From NCBI GenBank assembly GCA_018902755.1, contig JAHIQI010000066.1, positions 5,001 to 69,000 of the forward strand: DNA of 64,000 bases. The letters are read 5' to 3'. A program made the position numbers and the translations under genes. Below the pieces are notes generated by a model, which had not been told where the DNA came from, did no database searches, and worked only from the letters and a program-made list of their open reading frames with translations. This DNA is from Pseudomonadota bacterium (GTDB taxonomy: Bacteria; Desulfobacterota; Desulfarculia; Desulfarculales; Desulfarculaceae). This document shows positions 1-7,403 of the stretch, piece after piece (the first letter of the stretch is position 1; every line of letters starts with the position of its first letter).

Positions 1-45
1 CGCCGCCAGCGTTCGTTCTGAGCCAGGATCAAACTCTCCAATTAT
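1..45 (-). rRNA. rrs: 16S ribosomal RNA, 5' end only
   Basis: The reverse complement of 18-37 is the universal bacterial 16S 5' sequence (AGAGTTTGATCCTGGCTCAG), followed by AACGAACGCTGGCGGCG. The mature 5' end should lie some 7-8 bases upstream of that motif, near 45. The gene runs leftward out of the window, so only its first bases are present. A short hairpin (38-52) overlaps the predicted 5' end and may take part in leader processing. Confidence 0.97.
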
Positions 46-125
46 AAATTGGAAAACCGTGCTAAACACGGATTTTATCGGAATGACTTGACCCGTCTCG
101 ACGTCTGTCTTTTACCCGCTATTCA

Positions 126-138
126 GTTTTCAGAGATC
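126..138 (-). promoter_or_regulatory. boxA-like antitermination element in rrn leader
   Basis: On the minus strand the leader reads GATCTCTGAAAAC followed by TGAATAG. This resembles the boxA-type NusB/NusE-binding sequence often found in rRNA leaders (TGCTCTTTGAAAAC-like). It lies between the proximal promoter (157-184) and the 16S start. A second leader hairpin, CCGTG-CACGG, lies at 57-71. The call rests on similarity and position only. Confidence 0.45.
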
Positions 139-156
139 AAATTGGCGTGAGGCGTA

Positions 157-184
157 AGATTACCACCTCGCTGGCTCTTGTCAA
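157..184 (-). promoter_or_regulatory. rrn promoter P2 (proximal)
   Basis: Minus strand: a perfect -35 TTGACA (184-179), a 16-base spacer and the -10-like TAATCT (162-157), about 110 bases upstream of the 16S start. It has the same architecture as the distal promoter at 314-341, which supports both as tandem rrn promoters. Confidence 0.7.
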
Positions 185-313
185 GTCCAGCGCGCGTTTT
201 CGCGTTGGTGGGCTCTATGTGCCCCGACGCCTTAAGTCTTTTTTCAGAGACCTGCCGGTTGCTGTGCTTCCGGCCTTGCCGGTCGAACCAAGTTCGTGTC
301 GGCAACGAGGGGG

Positions 314-341
314 ATATTACCAGAACCCCCCGTGTCTGCAA
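314..341 (-). promoter_or_regulatory. rrn promoter P1 (distal) with UP-like element
   Basis: Minus strand: -35 TTGCAG (341-336), 16-base spacer, -10 TAATAT (319-314). Immediately upstream (342-375) is an A/T-rich stretch with runs of A and T in otherwise GC-rich DNA, as expected of an UP element that raises rRNA transcription. It uses the same 16-base spacing as P2. Confidence 0.65.
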
Positions 342-387
342 CACAAAAAACACATTTTTTGAGAAAAAGACTTCCCGTATCACCAGG

Positions 388-420
388 GCCACCCCCCTAT
401 GCCCTCTCTCGGGGGTGGCT
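388..420 (-). terminator. possible terminator upstream of rrn
   Basis: A nine-pair inverted repeat, GCCACCCCC with GGGGGTGGC, lies between the 639-1445 gene and the rrn promoters, all on the minus strand. It could stop readthrough into the rRNA operon. No T-run follows directly, so the terminator call is weak. I see no gene between 342 and 638. Confidence 0.3.
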
Positions 421-638
421 AGGCAACTACTACCACATATGGTAGCCGACCCTTGGCCGCAAAATCAACCTTTTCTTGGCTTTTTATCCGCCGCGGCCCG
501 CCGGTGCGGCGGCCTGGGCACTTGCAAGGCACTTCAAGCAAATTATGGTAGCCAATCAGTCTCCCGGCCGGCTGCCAAGCTCCATATATATAGATGCGAA
601 GGAGGGGGGGCGAATTGACCGGATAGGGCGGGGGCCAG

Positions 639-1445
639 CTACTCAAACCCCCGGAAGCGCACGAACACCTCGCCGCTGTTCAGGCGCTTGACGGCCCGGG
701 CGATGAGGCGGTTTACCTCCGGGCCTGGCGCGGTGGGGTCGGCCAGGGCCGGGCTCTCGGCCAGGTCCTCGGGCCCCAGGGAATCGAAGAGAAAGGCCTG
801 GGCGCTCACCTCGGCCACCGCCCGCCCGGCCGGCGTCAGGCCGTAGGTGGTGACCCCGTGGCGGCTGACGATGCGCCAGGTGATGCGGCCCTGGGGGTGC
901 TCGGCCCAGAAGCGGCGCGAAAGCAGCTCGGCCGCGTTGATGTCCTGGGCCGAGGGTAGGGCCTCCTCCACGGTTTTTATCAGGCGCTTGTCGGCGTGGT
1001 AGGTCTCGCGGATAAAGGCGGTCTTGGGATGGATGTGGTAGATGGCCAGGTCGTCGTATTTGGTCAGCAGGCGGTAGACGTAGACCTCGATGCCGATGTA
1101 GTTGCCGTCCTTGGTGGTGCGCTCGCAGCAGCCCAACTCGATCCAGAGCTTCTCGCCCGGCACATAGGCCCAGATCTCCTCGAAGTCCGGCTGGGCGCAC
1201 AGGGCGCGCATCTGGGCCTCGCCAGCCGCCAAATCCGCGCGCACCACGGCGCGATAGGCGGGCGAGCGGTTGACCGCAAGCACCGGCTCATCCCGCCAGG
1301 GCCTGGGCTCGCTTTCGGCATGGGCCATCGCAGGAGCCAGCATCCATAAAGCCAAAACGACAACAGCCGCCAGGCAGCATAAATACTGGCCTATTCGACA
1401 GACATTGTTTCGCCCTTTATCCATGGGTGATTTATCGCGATGCAT
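639..1445 (-). CDS. secreted protein with a JAMM-like HxHP...SxxD signature, function unknown
   Basis: 268 residues. The N-terminus has a signal peptide, with a hydrophobic stretch at residues 22-41 and a likely cut after AMAHA; an ATG at 1424 would give a more typical signal peptide length. The mature part contains YHIHP (His137, His139) preceded by an acidic beta-strand-like segment (Glu120) and followed by PSAQD (Ser165, Asp168). This is the residue order of the JAMM/MPN+ metalloprotease site (E, HxH, SxxD), but with about 16 extra residues between HxHP and SxxD. I do not recognise the overall family. It is the last gene before the rrn operon and has no obvious partner. The enzyme suggestion is inference. 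Confidence 0.6.
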   Translation of the reverse strand: MHRDKSPMDKGRNNVCRIGQYLCCLAAVVVLALWMLAPAMAHAESEPRPWRDEPVLAVNRSPAYRAVVRADLAAGEAQMRALCAQPDFEEIWAYVPGEKLWIELGCCERTTKDGNYIGIEVYVYRLLTKYDDLAIYHIHPKTAFIRETYHADKRLIKTVEEALPSAQDINAAELLSRRFWAEHPQGRITWRIVSRHGVTTYGLTPAGRAVAEVSAQAFLFDSLGPEDLAESPALADPTAPGPEVNRLIARAVKRLNSGEVFVRFRGFE

Positions 1446-1532
1446 AATCGCGCTTTATTTATGCGCCGCGATGGCGACGACGGGCAATATGATGCCTTAT
1501 CATCGTCACCGCAGCGCAGACGCCTTCAAGAT

Positions 1533-1898
1533 TTATGCCGGGGGCTCCGTGCCGGGCGCGGGCGCGGGCGCGGGCGGGGCCGGGGGCGTGGCGGGCATGG
1601 CGGGGGGCGTCACGCCCTTGGCCACCACCATCTGCTCCAGCAGGTCCTTGATGCGGAAGAACACCATGATGACCTCCATGTAGATGCGGGCGAAGATCAC
1701 CCCGATGAAGGCCACGATCACCGCGATGACCAGGGCCAGCAGGCCGTAGCCGAAGCCCGCGGAGAAGCCGGTGACGATGGACACCAGGCAGTACAGGGCG
1801 ATGCCCACCAGCAGCAGCACGTAGAGCACCTTGATGTAGCTGGGGGTCACCATTCTCTTGAACGAGAAATCGAACAGGTCGGCGATGGGATTGGACAT
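1533..1898 (-). CDS. DUF4282 family membrane protein
   Basis: 121 residues. It matches the DUF4282 pattern: a short N-terminal stretch with FDFSFKR, two transmembrane helices (about 22-45 and 50-72), then an amphipathic segment containing RIYMEVIMVFFRIKD. The tail is low complexity, rich in Pro and Ala. An ATG start is preceded by GGGAGG about 7 bases upstream. The function of this small inner-membrane family is not established. The gene is downstream of tyrS on the same strand with a gap of about 110 bases. Confidence 0.75.
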   Translation of the reverse strand: MSNPIADLFDFSFKRMVTPSYIKVLYVLLLVGIALYCLVSIVTGFSAGFGYGLLALVIAVIVAFIGVIFARIYMEVIMVFFRIKDLLEQMVVAKGVTPPAMPATPPAPPAPAPAPGTEPPA

Positions 1899-2008
1899 AA
1901 TTTTCCTCCCGTTGGGAAGTTGGGTACCTGGATCATTGTACCCAAAAAGCGCCGCCCACCGCAGAAAGCGATGGGCGGGCGCAAAATCGTCACGGGAGAA
2001 GTTGAGGC

Positions 2009-3235
2009 TTACTCAGGCACCACCCGGTGGTGCTTCTTTTTGCCCGCGCGCAGCCAGATGGCCCCGTCGTCGCCGGCCATGTCCAGGGTAATGGGCATAT
2101 CGAAGGCGTCGATGCGGGTCTCGCCCACGTAGGCCCCGCCCTGGGTGATCAGCCGCCGGGCCTCGGAAGAGCTTTTGGTCAGCCCCACCTCGTTGAACAG
2201 CATGAAGGCGGGCACGCCCTCGCTCAGGCGGGCCTTGTCCATGGCGCTGCTGGGCACCCCCTCGGCCTGGGCCCCGCCGCCAAAAGCGGCCTGGGCGGCT
2301 TCTTGGGCCTGCTTGGCCTCGGCCTCGCCGTGCACGAACTTGGTCACCTCGTAGGCCAAGACCTGCTTGGCCTGGTTGATGGCCGAGCCCTCCAGGCGGG
2401 CCAGCTCCTCCACCTGCTCCAAGGGCAGGAAGGTGAACAGCTTGAGGAAGCGGTCCACGTCGGCGTCGGTGGTGTTGACCCAGTACTGGTAGAAGTCGTA
2501 GGGGCTGGTGCGCTCGGCGTCCAGCCACACCGTGCCCGCGTGGGTCTTGCCCATCTTCTGGCCGGTGCTGGTGGTGATCAGCGGGAAGGTGAGGCCGTAG
2601 ACGGTCTGGCCCACCATGCGCCGGGTGAGGTCCACCCCGGCCACGATGTTGCCCCACTGGTCGTTGCCGCCCATCTGCAACTTGCAGCCGTAGTGCTTGC
2701 ACAGGTGCATGAAGTCGTAGGCCTGGAGAATCATGTAGTTGAACTCGATGAAGCTCAGCCCCGTCTCCAGGCGCAGCTTGACGCTCTCGGCGGCCAGCAT
2801 GCGGTTCACCGAGAAGTGGCGGCCCACGTCGCGGAGCATCTCGATGTAGTTCAGCGAGGCCAGCCAATCCACGTTGTTGACCATCATGGCCTTGTCCGGG
2901 CCGAACTCCAGGAAGGGGGAGAGCTGGTTCTTGATGGCCTCGGCGTTGGCGGCCAGCTCCTCCAGGGAGAGGATCTTGCGCATCTCGGTCTTGCCCGAGG
3001 GGTCGCCCACCATGCCCGTGCCCCCGCCCACCAGCACGATGGGCCGGTGCCCGGCGCGCTGCAAGTGGACCAGCGAGAGGATGGGGATGAGGCTGCCCAC
3101 GTGCAGGCTGGTGGCGGTGGGGTCAAAGCCGATGTAGCCCAGCACGGTCTCACTGGTGAAAAGCTTGCTCAGCTCCACCTCGTCGGTGCACTGGGCCACG
3201 TAGCCGCGCTCTAGAAAAGTGTCGTATACGCTCAC
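2009..3235 (-). CDS. tyrS: tyrosyl-tRNA synthetase
   Basis: Charges tRNA-Tyr with tyrosine in the cytosol. It shows the class I signature FDPTATSLHVGSL (HIGH equivalent HVGS), tyrosine-pocket motifs NYMILQAYDF and GGNDQWGNIVAG, and KMGKT (KMSKS equivalent). A C-terminal S4-like RNA-binding domain covers about the last 65 residues. I chose the GTG at 3235 (408 residues) because AGAGG lies 7 bases upstream and the protein then begins VSVYDTFLERGY, normal for the family. Upstream in-frame TTG codons would add an atypical extension. No T-box or other leader structure is evident. Confidence 0.96.
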   Translation of the reverse strand: MSVYDTFLERGYVAQCTDEVELSKLFTSETVLGYIGFDPTATSLHVGSLIPILSLVHLQRAGHRPIVLVGGGTGMVGDPSGKTEMRKILSLEELAANAEAIKNQLSPFLEFGPDKAMMVNNVDWLASLNYIEMLRDVGRHFSVNRMLAAESVKLRLETGLSFIEFNYMILQAYDFMHLCKHYGCKLQMGGNDQWGNIVAGVDLTRRMVGQTVYGLTFPLITTSTGQKMGKTHAGTVWLDAERTSPYDFYQYWVNTTDADVDRFLKLFTFLPLEQVEELARLEGSAINQAKQVLAYEVTKFVHGEAEAKQAQEAAQAAFGGGAQAEGVPSSAMDKARLSEGVPAFMLFNEVGLTKSSSEARRLITQGGAYVGETRIDAFDMPITLDMAGDDGAIWLRAGKKKHHRVVPE

Positions 3236-3437
3236 GGTAACGCCTCTGTAGGTTATCTGTGGGGTTGGGGCCTGGCGGCCGCTCAAGGTGATATAACCCG
3301 AACCTGCGGGTTTGTCACGGAATTTGCGTGTTTTATGTGCTTAGGCGATAGGGGCGGAGCCCCAATAGTACAAGGCGCGGCGGGAGCTATGGGCGGTGGC
3401 GGTCATAGTGGAGGCATTATAGCCGGGGAGAGGGGCA

Positions 3438-3980
3438 TCAAATATCTCCGCCCTTTTTGCGATTACATCGCTCACACAAGAGTTGAATATTTCGCTCAGT
3501 ATTACTCCCACCTTTTACAACCGGTATAATGTGATCAAACTCCAGCTTTTCTGCGCTTCCACACCTCACGCACTTGCCCTTGTCCCGCTGCCACACAAAC
3601 AGCCGCACCGAATCTGGAATGCGCTCTCTGCGCCCGACTTTTACCAACTCTAAATTCTCTAACGCTTCAACTTCACGACGCATTCTTTCCAACGCCTTAT
3701 CGCGACGCAATACAGCATGCTTGATTTTTAATTTGACCTCTTCAAGTGAGAGTCCGTTGCTGCCTGTCACGCAAACGGCAGTTCCGCAGTATACCCAAGG
3801 GCCGTCAGCCGGCAGTTCGGCTAGATCTAACGGCCGAATCAGGTCCTGGCTGTCTGGCTCGTAGCTAGCATCAATATCTAGCTGTATTGTTCTCGCATCC
3901 AGTCCCTTGCCAAGCGTGAGCGGGGCACGATAAACGCCGTTGGCATCCTTAGCAATCTGGCCTGAAATCGTTACTTTCAC
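3438..3980 (-). CDS. HNH endonuclease domain protein
   Basis: About 180 residues. The C-terminal 50 residues form an HNH nuclease of the zinc-ribbon type: CVRCG (Cys137, Cys140), FDHIIP (Asp149-His150), GGSNTERN and LLCERCN (Cys169, Cys172). The N-terminal 120 residues are a beta-rich domain plus a charged helical linker that I do not recognise. The GTG at 3980 has GGAAGA 7-8 bases upstream; in-frame TTG codons at 3998 and 3995 are alternatives. Base composition is more A/T-rich than tyrS. Neighbours are an AbiGi-like gene and an MNT-HEPN pair, so a defence or accessory role is inferred, not shown. Confidence 0.82.
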   Translation of the reverse strand: MKVTISGQIAKDANGVYRAPLTLGKGLDARTIQLDIDASYEPDSQDLIRPLDLAELPADGPWVYCGTAVCVTGSNGLSLEEVKLKIKHAVLRRDKALERMRREVEALENLELVKVGRRERIPDSVRLFVWQRDKGKCVRCGSAEKLEFDHIIPVVKGGSNTERNIQLLCERCNRKKGGDI

Positions 3981-4073
3981 GATGTTATCTTCCAACAATG
4001 GTTTGCTATTTTATTTATAAATTTATTCCGCCTGAGCCTCTAGCAGTCCACTGTTGGCGGCATCCATTATAGC

Positions 4074-4748
4074 TCAAATGCGGTCTAACCAAGCCAGGTC
4101 GAAAAGGACGGGGATTCCCGCAGCTTGAACCGGTGAAAACGTAGAAAAATCTTTTTCTGGACAAAAAATAAATAAAACTTCATCGTATTTAAATGGCATG
4201 TCACCAATGTGTCGCCATTCCCGTTCATGCGTTGCGTCAAAACTTTCATTAATAATATTTATGAAAGGGTGTAACTGGGAGGGAACAAAATTAAAAACTG
4301 ATCTACTAAAACTCTCACCAGGCAGAGTAAATGACTCCTTTAGAATAGATTTTCTAATATTCAGACATGGGTTAGCACCACGTTCAAAGAGAAGGTCTCT
4401 ATCGAAAGCTAGCCCGTACTGTGATTCGAATACGTCTCGATGTGCCTTGAGACCTGAAAGAGTGCTCTCAGTAAAACAGACTGCACTTGAATTGCGCTTA
4501 CCATCGAACTTACCAGTCATTGGGTTATAAATATTTACATTTGCTGCTGCGGCATACCATCCAACCGATGACGCCTTTAAAACCGGCTTTGGTGGATTAT
4601 TTTTCAAACTTAGAATGGATCGAAGCACATTTTTAGGATTTTCCTTTTTCTGGCTATCATTTTTTCTAATCAAGTGTGTCAGAAGAAACGAACAATCTGA
4701 ACTTAATCGCGCCAACTCTCTGGCAATTTTGTTGGTGGTTTTAGGCAT
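4074..4748 (-). CDS. AbiGi-like abortive-infection family protein (putative)
   Basis: 224 residues, clearly A/T-richer than the surrounding genes. It has the conserved blocks I associate with AbiGi-type proteins: AVCFTES (about 89-95), QYGLAFDRD (110-118), ANPCLN (125-130) and HEREWR (174-179). In the family these correspond to a phage-resistance component. The N-terminal 60 residues are lysine-rich and unrelated. No partner AbiGii-like gene is adjacent. Its composition and position between an HNH nuclease and an MNT-HEPN pair suggest horizontal acquisition. Family assignment is by motif memory only, and a general DUF2971-like protein is the main alternative. Confidence 0.5.
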   Translation of the reverse strand: MPKTTNKIARELARLSSDCSFLLTHLIRKNDSQKKENPKNVLRSILSLKNNPPKPVLKASSVGWYAAAANVNIYNPMTGKFDGKRNSSAVCFTESTLSGLKAHRDVFESQYGLAFDRDLLFERGANPCLNIRKSILKESFTLPGESFSRSVFNFVPSQLHPFINIINESFDATHEREWRHIGDMPFKYDEVLFIFCPEKDFSTFSPVQAAGIPVLFDLAWLDRI

Positions 4749-5103
4749 TCACTACTCTTGGCCTATAAGATATTATTTATGCACATTTACCTTACACCAA
4801 CCACCACCCGCCCCAAAACCCCCTTTTTCCTTCCTTCCCAACCCAAAGGGAAGCGGAAGATCGCCACGGCCCGGCGGGCGAACCGCACACCTTTCCCGCG
4901 CCACCCACTCCGCCGGGCCTCGCGATGACGGCTATGGCTGGGTAGGACAGGGGAAGGGGCGTGGCCGCGCCCACGGCGTGGCCGCCTGCTCCGGGCAGAG
5001 ATTGCTTGGCTACGCTCGCAACGACAGGAGGGGAAGGGGCTTACCCTTGCCTGCTTCCCGCCGAGCTATGGTATGCTTTGGTTCAACCGGCAAGGGAGCG
5101 AGC
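4749..5103. other. intergenic region with degenerate repeat fragments
   Basis: 355 bases between divergent genes. The left part is A/T-rich and contains a plausible minus-strand -10 (TAATAT/AATAAT near 4765-4775) for the AbiGi-like gene. The right part is GC-rich and holds two fragments resembling dispersed repeats: CGCGATGACGGCTATGGCTG near 4920 and GATTGCTTGGCTACGCTCGC near 5001. No convincing coding sequence is seen. Confidence 0.4.
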
Positions 5104-5412
5104 ATGGACCCGGCCACCGCCAAAAATCGGCCCGCCATAAAAGAGTTGGCCCAACGCATAACGCCCATTCTGCGGCGTAACGCGGTTGTGCGCGCGGGGG
5201 TTTTCGGCTCGGTGGCGCGTGGCGAGGCCGCGCCGGGCAGCGACCTGGACCTGCTGGTGGAGTTTGGCGAGGAAAAGAGCCTGCTGGACCTGGCCCGCCT
5301 CAAGCTGGAGCTGGAGGGCGAGTTGGGCCGATCGGTGGACGTGGTTACCTATCGCTCCCTTTACCACCGCCTGCGCGAGCCCATCCTCAAGGAGCAGGTG
5401 CCCATCCTATGA
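5104..5412 (+). CDS. mntA: MntA-type nucleotidyltransferase antitoxin (MNT domain)
   Basis: 102 residues. Minimal nucleotidyltransferase with GSVARGEAAPGSDLDLLVEF (residues 35-54), the GSx10DxD active site (Asp48, Asp50), and a third acidic residue in SVDVV (Asp79). In MntA-HepT systems this protein AMPylates the HEPN toxin and so neutralises it. It overlaps the next gene by four bases (ATGA), the usual arrangement for the pair. The ATG at 5104 was chosen because it gives the normal family length. The longer upstream reading frame is atypical. Confidence 0.9.
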   Translation: MDPATAKNRPAIKELAQRITPILRRNAVVRAGVFGSVARGEAAPGSDLDLLVEFGEEKSLLDLARLKLELEGELGRSVDVVTYRSLYHRLREPILKEQVPIL

Positions 5413-5741
5413 AAAAAGACCCTCTCATCTACCTGGCCCATATCCTGGAGAGCATCGAGGCGATCCAAGGTTTTATGGCCGGAGTGGATCGCGAGGCGTT
5501 CGAAAAGTCCGAAGAAAAGCAGGCGTCGGTGTTGTGGAAGCTGGCCACCATCGGCGAGGCGGCGGCCAAGGTGCCGCAGGAGCTGCGCGCCCAACATCCC
5601 GCCGTCCCCTGGGCCGCGATCGTGGCCACCCGCAACGTCTTGATTCACGAATATTTTGGCGTGGATCTGGGGGCGGTGTGGAAAATTGTGCGTGACGACC
5701 TGCCGACCCTGGCCGAGCAACTCAAAAAAATACTCGCCTAA
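5409..5741 (+). CDS. hepT: HepT-like HEPN ribonuclease toxin (DUF86)
   Basis: 110 residues, all-helical DUF86/HEPN protein. The catalytic Rx4HxY motif is present as RNVLIHEY (Arg75, His80, Tyr82). HepT toxins cut RNA and are held inactive by AMPylation near the Tyr of this motif by MntA, which is encoded immediately upstream with a four-base overlap. The key residues are intact, so the pair looks functional. Its 3' end overlaps the convergent gene at 5738-7357 by four bases. Confidence 0.9.
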   Translation: MKKDPLIYLAHILESIEAIQGFMAGVDREAFEKSEEKQASVLWKLATIGEAAAKVPQELRAQHPAVPWAAIVATRNVLIHEYFGVDLGAVWKIVRDDLPTLAEQLKKILA

Positions 5742-7357
5742 TCCCTTGAGCCGGTTTTCCCCGACAGCTTCTTGAGGCGGCCCGCCAGGGCGCGCAAGGG
5801 GCGGGTGATGCGCCAGGCGGTGGAAGTGGTCACCTCAATGAACTCGGCGTCGCGCATGGCAAATTTCCGGGTGAGCGCCTCGACCTGGGTTTGCAGGTCC
5901 TCGATGTTCTCGCGCAGGCGCTCCGTGTCCAGCTCCGCCGCCACCGCCGCCCCCAAGCTCTGGTAGGCGGAGCGTATTTCCAGGGCCAAGCGGGAATCCG
6001 GCGACGCCGCGAACAGGGCTTTTAGTCCGGCGGGCGCGTCCGCCCCCACCCCGATGACGCCCAACCCGTTGCCGTGAACAAACTCGAAGTGGGGGTAGCG
6101 CTCAGACAGCTCCTCCCACAGACGGAACACGCCGAAGCCATCCCGGCGTACGTGGATGTCGTGCAGCAACACCACCGCGCGGTCGGTGAGCTTGGGCCGC
6201 CAGGTGTCGAAGTCGTGCTTCACCTGCTCGTAGGAATGGAAGCCGTCGATGTGCAACAGGTCCACCGAGCCGTCGGGGAACTGGGCCAGGGCTTCGTCGA
6301 AGGTCATGCGCAGCAGGCGGGAGAACTCGGCGTAGTGCTCGTCGTTGTGCCCGCGCACCGCCTCGTACACCTCTTCGCCGTAAAAGCCCGCCTGATCGTC
6401 GCCCCGCCAGGTGTCCACCGCATGGCAGCGGCAGGCGATCTTGGAGGCCTTCACCGCCTGGCAAAAGGCGAAATAGGAAAAGCCCTTGTGGGCGCCCAGC
6501 TCCACCAGGCTCCGCGGGCGGGCGGTGTTGACCAGCCAAAAGGCGAAGGGCGCGTGCTCCAGCCAGGCCGAGTCAATGCTGTAGCGGGGCTCCCAAAAGG
6601 AGGCCGCCGAGAGGAAGGCCCCCAGGCGGGAGGGCTCCAGGGCCGGGGCAGGCCTGGCCGGGACCGGGGGCGGCGGGCTCGGCGAGGGGGTCGGCCCGGA
6701 TTGGGGGGCGCGGAACTTGCTTACCAGGTTGGGGTCCGCGATTCGGCCGTGCACCTTTAGAACCTCCTCCCGCCCGACGCCGTGCCGGTCGAAAATGGCC
6801 TTTAGCTGCCGGTAAAAATACTCCCCGTCTTGCACAAAGCGTGGGAAGCCAAGGAAGACGAAGGGGATGCCCCGGGCGACCAGCGGATCGAGCAGTCTGT
6901 ACAGCTCCAGGGCCAGGGCCCCTTCCTGCTCGCTGGGGTCGGTGGTCTTCCAGATGGAACCGGGGTGGGCCAGGGGGTCTTTTCCCCGCGCCTCGGCCTG
7001 GCGGTAGACGTGCCGCCGGCTCTCCGCCGCCTCGAACAGGCCGCGGAAGGGTATGACCACCGCCTCCACCTTGAGGCCGCCCTCCAGGGCCTCATCTATA
7101 TCGTCGGAGAGCCAGGGCGACTTGATGACGTGGGGGAGGTCGTCGTGGTCCAGGCGGGTTTCCAGACCGGCCTTGGAGATGCCGTCCACCCTCTCCAGCG
7201 CCTGGTCCTTGGAAAAGCCGGTGTCGAAATTCAGATGGGTGAGGATCTGCACCAGCAGGGTGGTGCCGCTGCGCCCGGTGCCGCCTATGAGGATGTGGCC
7301 GTCACCGAGGCTCATGCTGTCTTTCTCTCTGTTTTGCGGGGCAATATCGTCGGCCAA
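5738..7357 (-). CDS. sulfotransferase-like / SAM-methyltransferase fusion protein
   Basis: 539 residues in three parts. Residues 20-210 look like a PAPS-dependent sulfotransferase: GGTGRSGTTLL (25-35) is the 5'-phosphosulfate loop, and HVIKSPWLSDD follows. A Pro-rich linker (about 220-245) leads to a class I methyltransferase of the Methyltransf_24 type, with SLVELGAHKGFSYF, CHAVDTWRGDD and VDLLHIDGFHSYE. The last 80 residues are a coiled coil followed by a basic tail, as in some surface-glycan or glycosyltransferase proteins. The TTG at 7357 has GAGGAG 8 bases upstream; an ATG at 7315 is the alternative. The substrate is unknown. Modification of surface polysaccharide is a guess. Confidence 0.8.
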   Translation of the reverse strand: MADDIAPQNREKDSMSLGDGHILIGGTGRSGTTLLVQILTHLNFDTGFSKDQALERVDGISKAGLETRLDHDDLPHVIKSPWLSDDIDEALEGGLKVEAVVIPFRGLFEAAESRRHVYRQAEARGKDPLAHPGSIWKTTDPSEQEGALALELYRLLDPLVARGIPFVFLGFPRFVQDGEYFYRQLKAIFDRHGVGREEVLKVHGRIADPNLVSKFRAPQSGPTPSPSPPPPVPARPAPALEPSRLGAFLSAASFWEPRYSIDSAWLEHAPFAFWLVNTARPRSLVELGAHKGFSYFAFCQAVKASKIACRCHAVDTWRGDDQAGFYGEEVYEAVRGHNDEHYAEFSRLLRMTFDEALAQFPDGSVDLLHIDGFHSYEQVKHDFDTWRPKLTDRAVVLLHDIHVRRDGFGVFRLWEELSERYPHFEFVHGNGLGVIGVGADAPAGLKALFAASPDSRLALEIRSAYQSLGAAVAAELDTERLRENIEDLQTQVEALTRKFAMRDAEFIEVTTSTAWRITRPLRALAGRLKKLSGKTGSRD

Positions 7358-7403
7358 CCTGGATGCTCCTCGGGGTCATTCTAAATGGGAGCAGATGGTT
7401 GGG

